A stretch of DNA of 64,000 nt from Methylobacterium radiodurans (GTDB lineage: Bacteria; Pseudomonadota; Alphaproteobacteria; Rhizobiales; Beijerinckiaceae): contig NZ_CP029551.1 of assembly GCF_003173735.1 (NCBI RefSeq), positions 3,372,001 through 3,436,000 on the forward strand. The letters are read 5' to 3'. Below, piece by piece: positions 9,783 through 17,138 of the stretch. A program made the translations under genes and the position numbers. The notes beneath the pieces were generated by a model. The model did not search any database. It was not told the origin of the DNA and was given only the letters and a program-made list of their open reading frames with translations. The stretch's first letter is position 1, and each line of letters starts with the position of its first letter.

Positions 9783-11857
9783 TACTTCTTGTGCTTGGCG
9801 ATCTGGTCGCGGGCGGCCTGCAGCACCTTGTCGGGGGTGAAGCCGAACTTCGTCAGCAGGTCCTTGATCGGGGCCGAGGCTCCAAAGGTGTGCATGCCGA
9901 CGATCGCCCCCGCGGAGCCGGTGTAGCGGTCCCAGCCGATCACCGAGCCCTGCTCGACGGCCACGCGCGCCAGAACCTCGGGCGGCAGCACGCTGTTCCG
10001 GTACGCCTCGTCCTGGCGCTCGAACAGGTCCCAGGACGGCATCGAGACGACGCGGGCCCGCACGCCCTCGGCCTTCAGCGCCTCGTAGGCGCCGACACAG
10101 AGCTGCACCTCGGAGCCGGTGCCGATCAGGATCACCTCCGGGGCGCCTTCGCTGTCGGCCAGCACGTAGCCGCCCTTGGCGGTGCCGGAGGCTTGCCCGT
10201 ACTTCGAGCGGTCGAGCGTCGGCAGCGGCTGGCGGGAGAGCGCCAGCACCGCCGGCTGGTTGCGCAGGCTGAAGATCACCCGGTAGGCCTCGGCCACCTC
10301 GTTGGCGTCGGCCGGGCGCAGCGTCACGAGGCCGGGGATGCAGCGCAGCGAGAGCAGCTGCTCCACGGGCTGATGGGTCGGCCCGTCCTCGCCCACGCCG
10401 ATCGAGTCGTGGGTGAAGATGTGGAAGATCGGCAGCTCCATCAGGGCGGAGAGCCGGATCGGCGGGCGCATGTAGTCGGCGAAGACCAGGAAGGTCGCGC
10501 CGTAGGCCCGGAGCCCCGAGAGGCCGAGCCCGTTCACGATCGAGCCCATCGCGTGCTCGCGCACGCCGAAATGGATGTTGCGCCCGCCCGGCTCGAAGGG
10601 CGTCAGCGAGCCCGCGCCCTCGAAGGTGAGGTTCGACTTGTTGGACGGCGCCAGATCCGCCGAGCCGCCGAGCAGGAACGGCACGTGCTTGGCGATGGCG
10701 TTGAGCACCTTGCCCGACGATTCGCGGGTGGCGAGCCCCTTGGCGTCGGCCTCGAAGACCGGGATGTCCTTATCCCAGCCCTCGGGGAGCCGCCCCTCGA
10801 AGAAGGCGTCGAGCGCCTCGGCGTGCTCGGGATCGCCCTGCTTGGCGGCGGTGAGAAAACCCTGCCACTGGTCGTAGAGGGCCGCGCCCCGCTTGCCGAT
10901 GCCATCGCGGAACACCTCCTTGACGCCCTCCGGCACCAGGAACTCGGAATCCTCAGGCCAGCCGTAGGCGCGCTTGGCGCCCTTGACCTCGTCGGGGCCG
11001 AGCGCGTCCGAGTGCGCCTTGGCGGTGTTCTGCTTCGTCGGCGCGCCGTAGCCGATGATCGAGTTGACGATGATGATCGTCGGCCGGTCGCTCGATTGCA
11101 GGAAGGTCTCGAGCGCGGCCGCGATCGCGTGCACGTCGTTGGCGTCGGCCACCCGCAGCACCTGCCAGCCATAGGCCAGGAAGCGCGTCGCCACCTCCTC
11201 GCCGAAGGCGAGCTCGGTGTGGCCCTCGATGGTGATGGTGTTGTTGTCGTAGATCCAGCAGAGGTTCGCGAGGCGCAGGTGCCCGGCGATCGAGGCGGCC
11301 TCCGAGGCCACGCCCTCCATCAGGTCGCCGTCCGAGCAGATCGCGTAGACGTTGTAGTCGAACAGCGGCAGGTCGGTCTTGTTCAGGCGCTCGCCGAGGA
11401 AGCGGCCGCCCATCGCCATGCCGACCGAGTTCGCCACGCCCTGGCCGAGCGGCCCCGTCGTGGTCTCGACGCCGGTGGTGAAATGGTACTCGGGATGGCC
11501 CGGCGTGCGGCTGTCGAGCTGCCGGAATTTCTTGATGTCGTCGAGCGAGATGGCCGGGGCGTTACCGCCATCCTTCTCGGCCACCTCGGCGAGGTGCAGG
11601 AGCCCGTAGAGCAGCATCGAGGCGTGGCCCGCCGAGAGCACGAAGCGGTCTCGGTTCGGCCAGTGCGGATGCGCAGGGTCGTAGCGGAGATATCGGTTCC
11701 ACAAGGTGTAGGCGACCGGCGCGAGCGCCATCGGGGCGCCCGGATGGCCGGAATTGGCCCGCTGCACCGCGTCGATCGCGAGCGTGCGGATCGTGTTGAC
11801 CGCCAGCGTCTCGGTCTCGCTCAAGCCCGTCCTGGCGACGGTGTCTGCTCCGCTCAT
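9782..11857 (-). CDS. tkt: Transketolase
   Basis: 691 residues, the usual length. This thiamine-diphosphate enzyme moves two-carbon units from ketoses to aldoses in the non-oxidative pentose phosphate pathway. Visible motifs: GHPGAPMALAPVAYTLW and DRFVLSAGHASMLLYGLLHL in the N-terminal domain, CSDGDLMEGVASEAAS with the cofactor-binding GDG..E core, and GVREHAMGSIVNGLGL in the pyrimidine-binding domain. The start is ATG 11857. It is 30 bases downstream of the GH15 gene and precedes tal-pgi, so likely in one transcript. Confidence 0.95.
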   Translation of the reverse strand: MSGADTVARTGLSETETLAVNTIRTLAIDAVQRANSGHPGAPMALAPVAYTLWNRYLRYDPAHPHWPNRDRFVLSAGHASMLLYGLLHLAEVAEKDGGNAPAISLDDIKKFRQLDSRTPGHPEYHFTTGVETTTGPLGQGVANSVGMAMGGRFLGERLNKTDLPLFDYNVYAICSDGDLMEGVASEAASIAGHLRLANLCWIYDNNTITIEGHTELAFGEEVATRFLAYGWQVLRVADANDVHAIAAALETFLQSSDRPTIIIVNSIIGYGAPTKQNTAKAHSDALGPDEVKGAKRAYGWPEDSEFLVPEGVKEVFRDGIGKRGAALYDQWQGFLTAAKQGDPEHAEALDAFFEGRLPEGWDKDIPVFEADAKGLATRESSGKVLNAIAKHVPFLLGGSADLAPSNKSNLTFEGAGSLTPFEPGGRNIHFGVREHAMGSIVNGLGLSGLRAYGATFLVFADYMRPPIRLSALMELPIFHIFTHDSIGVGEDGPTHQPVEQLLSLRCIPGLVTLRPADANEVAEAYRVIFSLRNQPAVLALSRQPLPTLDRSKYGQASGTAKGGYVLADSEGAPEVILIGTGSEVQLCVGAYEALKAEGVRARVVSMPSWDLFERQDEAYRNSVLPPEVLARVAVEQGSVIGWDRYTGSAGAIVGMHTFGASAPIKDLLTKFGFTPDKVLQAARDQIAKHKK

Positions 11858-11887
11858 CGTGTCAGCCTCTCAAAACCGGTGGGGCGC

Positions 11888-13786
11888 TCAGAGCGCGGGC
11901 GATGCGGCGATGCGGGCCTCCGCCGGGATCGTCTCGCCCGGGCCCGCGCCGTCCGCCCCGCCGCGCTCCCTGGCCGGGCCTTCCGTGCGGCTGTAATTGA
12001 GGATGGTGTTGACGAGCGCAACATGCGTGAACGCCTGAGGGAAGTTTCCCACCTGGCGTTTGGCCTGAACGTCGTACTCCTCGGAAACCAGCCCAACGTC
12101 GTTGCAGATCCCGATCAGGCGCTCGATCAGCGCGCGCGCCTCGTCGCGGCGGCCGAGACCGATCAGGTTGTCGGCGTACCAGAAGCTGCAGGGCAGGAAG
12201 GCGCCCTCGCCGCCGGGCAGGCCGTCGGTGCTCTGGTCGTGGGTCTCGTAGCGCAGGATGAAGCCGTCGCGCATCAGGTGGCGGCCGATCGCCTCCACGG
12301 TGCCGACGACGCGCGGGTCGTCCTGGGGCAGGAAGCCCATATGGGCGATCAGCAGCAGGCTCGCGTCGAGGTCCTTCGAGCCGTAGAACTGCACGAAGCT
12401 GTTCAGCTCCCTGTCGAATCCCCGCTCACAGACCTCGGCGTGGATCTCGTCGCGGGTCGCGCGCCACTCCGCCAGCGGCGGGTCGGGCAGGCGGCGCCCG
12501 CTCGGGCTGAGCGCGGTGCCGGCCTCGCAGATCGCCTCCCAGCTGCGGATGGCGCGATCGTAGGCGACCCAGGCCATCACCTTCGAGTGCACGAAGTGCC
12601 GGCGCCCGCCCCGCACCTCCCAGATGCCCTCGTCGGGCTCGCGCCAGACCCGGTCGAGATGGTTCATCAGGGCGCGGCCCACGCGAAAGCCCTCGCGGTC
12701 CTCCGGCATGCCGCGCTGGCGGGCCTGATAGAGCGCGTCGAAGACCTCGCCGTAGACGTCGAGCTGGAACTGCTCGATCGCCGCGTTGCCGACCCGCACG
12801 GGCTTCGAGCCCTCGTAGCCCGGCAGCCAGTCGAGTTCAATCTCGGGCAGCAGGCGCTCGCCCGCGATGCCGTAGAGGATGTGGGCCTGCTGCGGGTTGC
12901 CGGCGACCGCCCGGGTCAGCCAGTCGCGCCAGGCACGCGCCTCCTCGATGTAGCCCGAATCCATCAGCGCTAGGAGGGTGAAGGTCGAGTCGCGCAGCCA
13001 GCAGAAGCGATAGTCCCAGTTGCGCACGCCGCCGAGCTGCTCGGGCAGCGAGGTGGTGGGCGCCGCCACGATCCCGCCGGTGGGGCGGTAGATCAGCGCC
13101 TTGAGCGTGAGGAGCGAGCGCTTGAGGATGTCGTCCCAGGGCGTGCCGCGCGCGCAATGGTGCGACCAGTCGCGCCAGAACCGGGCGGTGGCGGCCAGCA
13201 CCCGGCGCGGCTCGACGGGGGGCGGATCGTCCTCGTGCGAGGGGCCGTAGCTCAGCACGAAGCGCACGGTCTCGCCCTCGTGCACCGTGAATTCGGAAAC
13301 GGTGGTCTGGCGGTGCGAGCCGCGGAAGGGGACGTTCGTGCGCAGCACCACCTTGTGGGGGCCAGAGATCATGCGCAGGTCGTCGAGTTCGCTGCGCGAG
13401 ACCCAGGGGACGGCCAGCCCGTAATCGAAGCGCACCGCCAGCTCCGTGCGCATCGCGACCTTGCCGCTCAGGCCCTCGACCAGACGGATCAGGTGCGAGC
13501 CGTCCTCGGCCGGCATGAAGTCCGTGACCTTGACCTCGCCCTCGCGCGTCCTGTGGCGCGTCTCCAGGATAAGCGTGCCGTCGCGGTAGGCGCGGGTGGT
13601 CTCGGCGTGCTCGGCCACCGGCCCGAGCTGCCAGAACCCGTGATCGTCGGTGCCGAGCAGGCCCGCGAACAGGGCGGCGGCATCGAAGCGCGGGAAGCAG
13701 AGCCAGTCAACGCTGCCGGCGCGGCTGATCAGGGCGGCGGTGCGCCCGTCGCCGACAAGCGCGTAATCCTCGATGCGTGCGGCCAT
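11888..13786 (-). CDS. Glycoside hydrolase family 15 protein (glucoamylase/trehalase-like)
   Basis: 632 residues with the bacterial GH15 layout: an N-terminal beta-sandwich (about 1-250) and an (alpha/alpha)6 barrel. NWDYRFCWLRDSTFTLLAL is the family substrate-site motif. DEGIWEVRGGRRHFVHSK carries the probable catalytic acid, and EGAFLPCSFWYADNL the probable base. No signal peptide is seen, so it acts in the cytosol, probably releasing glucose from trehalose or a short alpha-glucan; which substrate cannot be decided from sequence. As first gene of the operon with tkt, tal-pgi, gnd and pgl, it would supply sugar to the pentose phosphate route. Confidence 0.87.
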   Translation of the reverse strand: MAARIEDYALVGDGRTAALISRAGSVDWLCFPRFDAAALFAGLLGTDDHGFWQLGPVAEHAETTRAYRDGTLILETRHRTREGEVKVTDFMPAEDGSHLIRLVEGLSGKVAMRTELAVRFDYGLAVPWVSRSELDDLRMISGPHKVVLRTNVPFRGSHRQTTVSEFTVHEGETVRFVLSYGPSHEDDPPPVEPRRVLAATARFWRDWSHHCARGTPWDDILKRSLLTLKALIYRPTGGIVAAPTTSLPEQLGGVRNWDYRFCWLRDSTFTLLALMDSGYIEEARAWRDWLTRAVAGNPQQAHILYGIAGERLLPEIELDWLPGYEGSKPVRVGNAAIEQFQLDVYGEVFDALYQARQRGMPEDREGFRVGRALMNHLDRVWREPDEGIWEVRGGRRHFVHSKVMAWVAYDRAIRSWEAICEAGTALSPSGRRLPDPPLAEWRATRDEIHAEVCERGFDRELNSFVQFYGSKDLDASLLLIAHMGFLPQDDPRVVGTVEAIGRHLMRDGFILRYETHDQSTDGLPGGEGAFLPCSFWYADNLIGLGRRDEARALIERLIGICNDVGLVSEEYDVQAKRQVGNFPQAFTHVALVNTILNYSRTEGPARERGGADGAGPGETIPAEARIAASPAL

Positions 13787-13931
13787 GGGAACGGAATCTG
13801 CGGGTGCCCGTGATGCACCGCACCTAGTTCGGCCCGCGGGCGGGTCCAGAGCGGAGCCGCGGCGAACTCGGCGCAGCCCTTTGGGGGTACCCCCTCAGGC
13901 ACGCGGCCCGGAGCGAGCGGCCCGCAGCGGC

Positions 13932-14546
13932 TCAGCGGAGCCGGTCGACGAGGATCGAGACCGAGCCGCCCAGCGCGGCGGCGCGGCCGCGCACGTAGCC
14001 GACCGCCTCGCCGACCGTTTCGGCGGCCTTCTGGGCTGCCGGTGCGAAGGGCAGGGCGAGCGCGGGCAGCCCCTCCTCCTCGGCCTCGCCGTCCGGGATA
14101 GCCGCCGGCGGGACGAGCCAGGGCTGGGAGATGGCCACGGAGGTCAGCTCCGGCTCGGCCGCGCGGGCGACGACGGCCTCCGGACGGCGGGGTGGCAGCT
14201 GCGCCGCCACCGGCCGACGCGCGGGCGCCGCGGCGACCCGCGGCGCGGGGGACGGCCGCGCCTGGACCGGCGGCTCCCAGGCCATGCCGGCCGCGGCTGT
14301 GCTCAGCGGAAAGTGCTCGGCGAAGACCAGCGCGGCGGGCGCGCGGGGGGCGGGGCCGGGCAGGGACGCGGCCGGCGCGAAGGCCTGCGCGTCCACGCGC
14401 GCCTCCGGCGGCGGTGCGGCCGGGCCGCGGCAGAGCAGGGAGCCGGCGCCGATCAGCACCGCGGTGACGAGCGTCGGCAGGAAGGGGAGGGACAGACGGG
14501 GTCCCTGGCTGTCCCGCAGCGGGTCCTGTCCAAGCATCCGACTCAC
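13932..14546 (-). CDS. Hypothetical Pro/Ala-rich membrane-anchored protein
   Basis: 204 residues if started at GTG 14546, which has AGGTGG four bases upstream; an ATG at 14537 is the alternative. One hydrophobic segment (about LPFLPTLVTAVLIGAGSLLC) lies near the N-terminus and is followed by a long Pro/Ala/Arg-rich region. A short amphipathic C-terminal part (AAQKAAETVGEAVGYVRGRA) ends the protein. I recognise no family. It is divergent from nasT across a 255-base gap. The open frame extends further upstream, but that part is antisense to nasT and lacks support. Confidence 0.5.
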   Translation of the reverse strand: MSRMLGQDPLRDSQGPRLSLPFLPTLVTAVLIGAGSLLCRGPAAPPPEARVDAQAFAPAASLPGPAPRAPAALVFAEHFPLSTAAAGMAWEPPVQARPSPAPRVAAAPARRPVAAQLPPRRPEAVVARAAEPELTSVAISQPWLVPPAAIPDGEAEEEGLPALALPFAPAAQKAAETVGEAVGYVRGRAAALGGSVSILVDRLR

Positions 14547-14661
14547 CGATCCACCTCGCGATCCGCGCCGCCGATTCCCGAGAATGCAGCTTCCTTTGCG
14601 GCGGAAGCTGGGCCGTCGCGTATCATCGTGCAACCGCGCGCCGCGGGAGAGGCGGGCGACA

Positions 14662-14678
14662 CGGGCATGTGCCTTGCG
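14662..14678 (+). promoter_or_regulatory. Candidate sigma-54 promoter upstream of nasT
   Basis: A GG (14664-14665) lies exactly ten bases before GC (14676-14677), with GGGCATG at -24 and TTGC at -12, against the consensus TGGCACG-N4-TTGCA. It would start transcription about 113 bases before the nasT ATG. Two -24 positions and the last -12 base deviate, so this is weaker than the site at 16962. Confidence 0.35.
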
Positions 14679-14801
14679 TTGCCCATGGCAGAGCATAAGA
14701 GCGTGTCGCGACAGCCGATCGCCCCGCGCCCGCGGCCCGCCAAGGACGAGAGCAGTGATCGGCGCGAGAAGCCTCAGGGACTTGGCCGGAACCGGGCCGC
14801 G

Positions 14802-15389
14802 ATGACAGATACCAGCCTCACCGTCGCCGTGATCGACCCGAGCCGGGCCCGCGCCGCCATCCTGGAGGAGGGCCTGCGCGCCGCCGGGATCGGGCGCGTC
14901 GTGGTCGTGCCCGACACCGCCGACCTGATGGAGCGCGTCGCCGCGCTCGCGCCCGACGTGGTGGTGATCCACCTGGAGAGCCCGAGTCGGGACATCCTGG
15001 AGCAGATGTCGAGCGTCACCCGGCAGGCGGAGCGGCCGGTGGCGATGTTCGTCGACCGCTCGGACGCCGCGATGATGCAGGCGGCGGTCGATGCCGGGAT
15101 CTCCGCCTACGTGGTGGACGGGCTGAGACCCGAGCGGATCCGCTCGATCCTCGACATCGCGATCCTGCGCCACAACGCCTTCGCGCGGCTCCAGCGCGAG
15201 CTGTCCGAGGCGCGGGGCGAGCTGGCCGACCGCAAGCTGATCGAGCGCGCCAAGGGCATCCTGATGAACCTGAAGGGCCTCAGCGAGGAGGAGGCCTACA
15301 AGCAGCTGCGCCGCAAGGCGATGAACGAGAAGCGCAAGATCGCCGACATCGCCCGCGCCATCGTCACCACCGCGGACCTGCTGGGATAG
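14802..15389 (+). CDS. nasT: NasT: ANTAR-domain transcription antiterminator of nitrate assimilation
   Basis: 195 residues. A receiver-like domain (about 1-120) is followed by a coiled segment and a C-terminal ANTAR RNA-binding domain (about 130-190: LIERAKGILMNLKGLSEEEAYKQLRRKAM). ANTAR proteins bind paired stem-loops in nascent leaders and prevent termination. At the position where receivers carry the phosphorylated Asp this protein has His57 (VVVIHLESP). That argues for control by NasS binding rather than by phosphorylation. ATG 14802 is the best start; the frame is open far upstream but has no family match there. nasS follows after 18 bases, and a matching leader lies at 16988-17091. Confidence 0.9.
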   Translation: MTDTSLTVAVIDPSRARAAILEEGLRAAGIGRVVVVPDTADLMERVAALAPDVVVIHLESPSRDILEQMSSVTRQAERPVAMFVDRSDAAMMQAAVDAGISAYVVDGLRPERIRSILDIAILRHNAFARLQRELSEARGELADRKLIERAKGILMNLKGLSEEEAYKQLRRKAMNEKRKIADIARAIVTTADLLG

Positions 15390-15407
15390 GACGATGGGCC
15401 TCCACAG

Positions 15408-16424
15408 ATGAGACTACACGTCGGATACGTACCGCTCTGCGACGCCGCCCCGCTCATCGCGGCCCACGTCTTCGGCTTCGCCCGGGCGGAGGGGCTGGAC
15501 CTCGACCTCTCGCCCGAACCCTCCTGGGCCACCCTGCGCGACCGGCTCGCCCTCGGCCATCTCGACGCGGCCCACATGCTGGCGCCGCTCGCGCTGGCGA
15601 GCGGGCTCGGCCTCTCGGGGCCGCCCGCGGAGCTGATGGTGCCGCTCGGGCTCAGCCTCAACGGCAACGCCGTCACGGTGACGAACGCGCTCTGGGAGGC
15701 GATGGCGCCGGAGGGCGACGACCTCGACGCGGTCGCCCACGCCCTCGGCCGGGTGGCGCGGGCCAGGGCCGAGGCGGGCCGGCCGCTCACGCTCGGCACC
15801 GTCCATCCCTTCTCCTGCCACACCTACCAGCTCCGGCTCCTCGCCGAGCGGGGCGGTTTCGACATCGGGCTGGCGCGGCTCGTCGTGGTCCCGCCCCAGC
15901 ACAGCGTCGAGGCGCTCGGGCGCGGCCTCGTGGACGGCTTCTGCGCCGGCGCGCCCTGGAACGGCGTCGCGGTGGCGGCGGGGATCGGGCGCATCGCGGC
16001 GCTCGGCCGCGATCTCGCCCCGGACGCGCCCGAGAAGGTCCTGGCGGTCTCGCGCAGGCACGACGGCGCGACGCTGCCGTTGGTGCGCGCGGTGGCGCGG
16101 GCCGGCCTGTGGTGCGCCGAGCCGGAGAACCGGGCCGAGCTCGCCCACCGCCTCGCCGGGCGGACCTATCTCGGCCTCGACGCGGAGCTGATCGGCCGCA
16201 CGCTCGCGGGCGACCTGACGGTCGGCTCGGCGCCCCGAAGCGTGCCGGATTACATCCGCTTCGGCGCGGAGGCCCAGGCGCCGCAGCCCGGGCAGGCGCG
16301 CTGGCTGCTCGCCCAGATGCGGGCGGCCGGGCAGATCCCGCCGGGGCCGGACCCGGAAGCCGCCGCCCTCGCCCTCTACCGGCCCGACATCCTGGCCGAT
16401 GCCTGCCCGGACGGGGTAGGCTGA
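15408..16424 (+). CDS. nasS: NasS: nitrate/nitrite sensor, NrtA/CmpA-type binding protein
   Basis: 338 residues of the NrtA/CmpA periplasmic-binding fold, but with no signal peptide or lipobox (it begins MRLHVGYVPLCDAAPLIAA). It is therefore cytosolic, as expected of NasS. Motifs: GHLDAAHMLAPLALASGLGL, GTVHPFSCHTYQLRLLA and DGFCAGAPWNGVAV. In known systems NasS holds NasT inactive and releases it when nitrate or nitrite binds. The position directly behind nasT and before the assimilation operon supports this. A generic nitrate ABC binding protein is the alternative, made unlikely by the missing export signal and the absence of permease genes. Confidence 0.88.
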   Translation: MRLHVGYVPLCDAAPLIAAHVFGFARAEGLDLDLSPEPSWATLRDRLALGHLDAAHMLAPLALASGLGLSGPPAELMVPLGLSLNGNAVTVTNALWEAMAPEGDDLDAVAHALGRVARARAEAGRPLTLGTVHPFSCHTYQLRLLAERGGFDIGLARLVVVPPQHSVEALGRGLVDGFCAGAPWNGVAVAAGIGRIAALGRDLAPDAPEKVLAVSRRHDGATLPLVRAVARAGLWCAEPENRAELAHRLAGRTYLGLDAELIGRTLAGDLTVGSAPRSVPDYIRFGAEAQAPQPGQARWLLAQMRAAGQIPPGPDPEAAALALYRPDILADACPDGVG

Positions 16425-16477
16425 GCGGGCCCGCGCTCCGGTGGAACGGAGCGGCGGTCCGGACGTTGAGGTCCGCC

Positions 16478-16693
16478 ATGCCCGGATGCCGCAAGCTCGA
16501 CACCTTCCCGACCACGCACCGTCCGCCGGACGGTCGGGTGGTGCTGTCGCACTATGTCAGGCTCCGCGCCCGACCGCCCCGGCCCGTCAACGACAACCGC
16601 CGGACCGCCGGGCCGGTGCTCTGGCACTGGGCGCTCCTCGTCGGCATCGGCCCCGTCTTCGGCCTGATCGCGGCGGTCTCCGCCCTCATCTGA
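16478..16693 (+). CDS. Small hypothetical single-pass membrane protein
   Basis: 71 residues from ATG 16478, with GAGG six bases upstream. A basic N-terminal half (SHYVRLRARPPRPVNDNRR) is followed by a C-terminal hydrophobic helix (LLVGIGPVFGLIAAVSALI), so it is probably tail-anchored with the basic part in the cytosol. I recognise no named family. It sits 53 bases after nasS; a small hairpin (CGCTCCG with its complement, 16434-16453) lies in between. A link to nitrate metabolism is only positional. Confidence 0.5.
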   Translation: MPGCRKLDTFPTTHRPPDGRVVLSHYVRLRARPPRPVNDNRRTAGPVLWHWALLVGIGPVFGLIAAVSALI

Positions 16694-16961
16694 GCATCGG
16701 CCCGGCACGCGTCGCCCGACACGCGCCCGTGCCCTGACGAGCCGCTTCCCTCGTGCCGAAGCCGCACGGCGGTGCTCGGTCTTCCGGATCCCGGCGACCG
16801 TCCCATTGCAGACGCTGGCCTGACCGGGCGCTCTGCCCGCATCGAATCCATTCGCCTCAATTTTGTGCACCGCACGCCCCGCTGCCGGCGGCGGCGCGCG
16901 CCTGCCCGGCATGCGAAGAATTCCAAGCTGGCGCGGCCACTTGGGATCGGCCCGGCCCGTC

Positions 16962-16977
16962 TGGCACGGAAACTGCC
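16962..16977 (+). promoter_or_regulatory. Sigma-54 (RpoN) promoter of the nitrate-assimilation operon
   Basis: TGGCACG-GAAA-CTGCC matches the sigma-54 consensus TGGCACG-N4-TTGCA at the whole -24 block. GG (16963-16964) and GC (16975-16976) are exactly ten bases apart. The implied +1 is about 16988, the first base of the leader hairpin. RpoN promoters with NtrC are the usual drivers of nitrate assimilation in proteobacteria. I did not find a convincing TGCAC-N7-GTGCA NtrC site by eye. The rest of the 444-base gap (16694-16961) holds only small GC hairpins. Confidence 0.72.
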
Positions 16978-16987
16978 TGGAGGATCG

Positions 16988-17036
16988 TGTTCGTCAACGG
17001 CGACGGACAGCACCGTCAGCGAGGCCGCTGATCCGG
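16988..17036 (+). promoter_or_regulatory. ANTAR-type leader RNA: hexaloop hairpin and antiterminator hairpin
   Basis: Hairpin 1 (16988-17009) is an 8-bp stem, including one G-U pair, closing the hexaloop AACGGC. This has A at loop position 1 and G at position 4, the signature bound by ANTAR proteins. Hairpin 2 (17013-17036) pairs TCAGCG (17016-17021) with CGCTGA (17026-17031), plus CCG/CGG across a 2-base bulge. Its loop is AGGC, or GAGGCC if the last pair opens, so it matches the ANTAR loop rule less well. Hairpin 2 uses the same CGCTGA that forms the 5' arm of the terminator, so the two are mutually exclusive. NasT from this cluster is the expected ligand. Confidence 0.65.
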
Positions 17037-17091
17037 TTCGCGCGCAGACGGTGGGAGCCGCGCTGGGGCGAACGGTCAGCGGCTTTTTGTT
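17024..17091 (+). terminator. Leader attenuator (intrinsic terminator) before the nitrite reductase operon
   Basis: The 5' arm at 17024-17041 begins GCCGCTGA. It pairs with the 3' arm at 17068-17083 (GCGAACGGTCAGCGGC): 8 bp at the base, then 8 more bp with two single-base bulges. A U-rich tract, TTTTTGTT, follows at 17084-17091. It lies between the predicted +1 and the first start codon at 17139, the position of an attenuator. It would be read through when NasT stabilises the upstream hairpin. Confidence 0.72.
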
Positions 17092-17138
17092 GGGCGGTCC
17101 GCCCCTCCCTGTCTTCGAGGATCGAGACCCTTCAGGCG

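Noticed and set aside
6810..13800. Long plus-strand frames opposite tal-pgi, tkt and GH15
   Set aside because: Arg/His/Gly-rich antisense products without motifs; high GC removes stop codons from the opposite strand.
16741..16880. GCAC-N4-GTGC and GTGC-N3-GCAC pairs as possible NtrC sites
   Set aside because: Spacing and orientation do not fit TGCAC-N7-GTGCA.
16963..16977. GGCA/TGCC hairpin considered as the first ANTAR stem-loop
   Set aside because: Its loop has seven bases and no A1/G4; the same bases form a sigma-54 promoter whose start site would leave the hairpin untranscribed.
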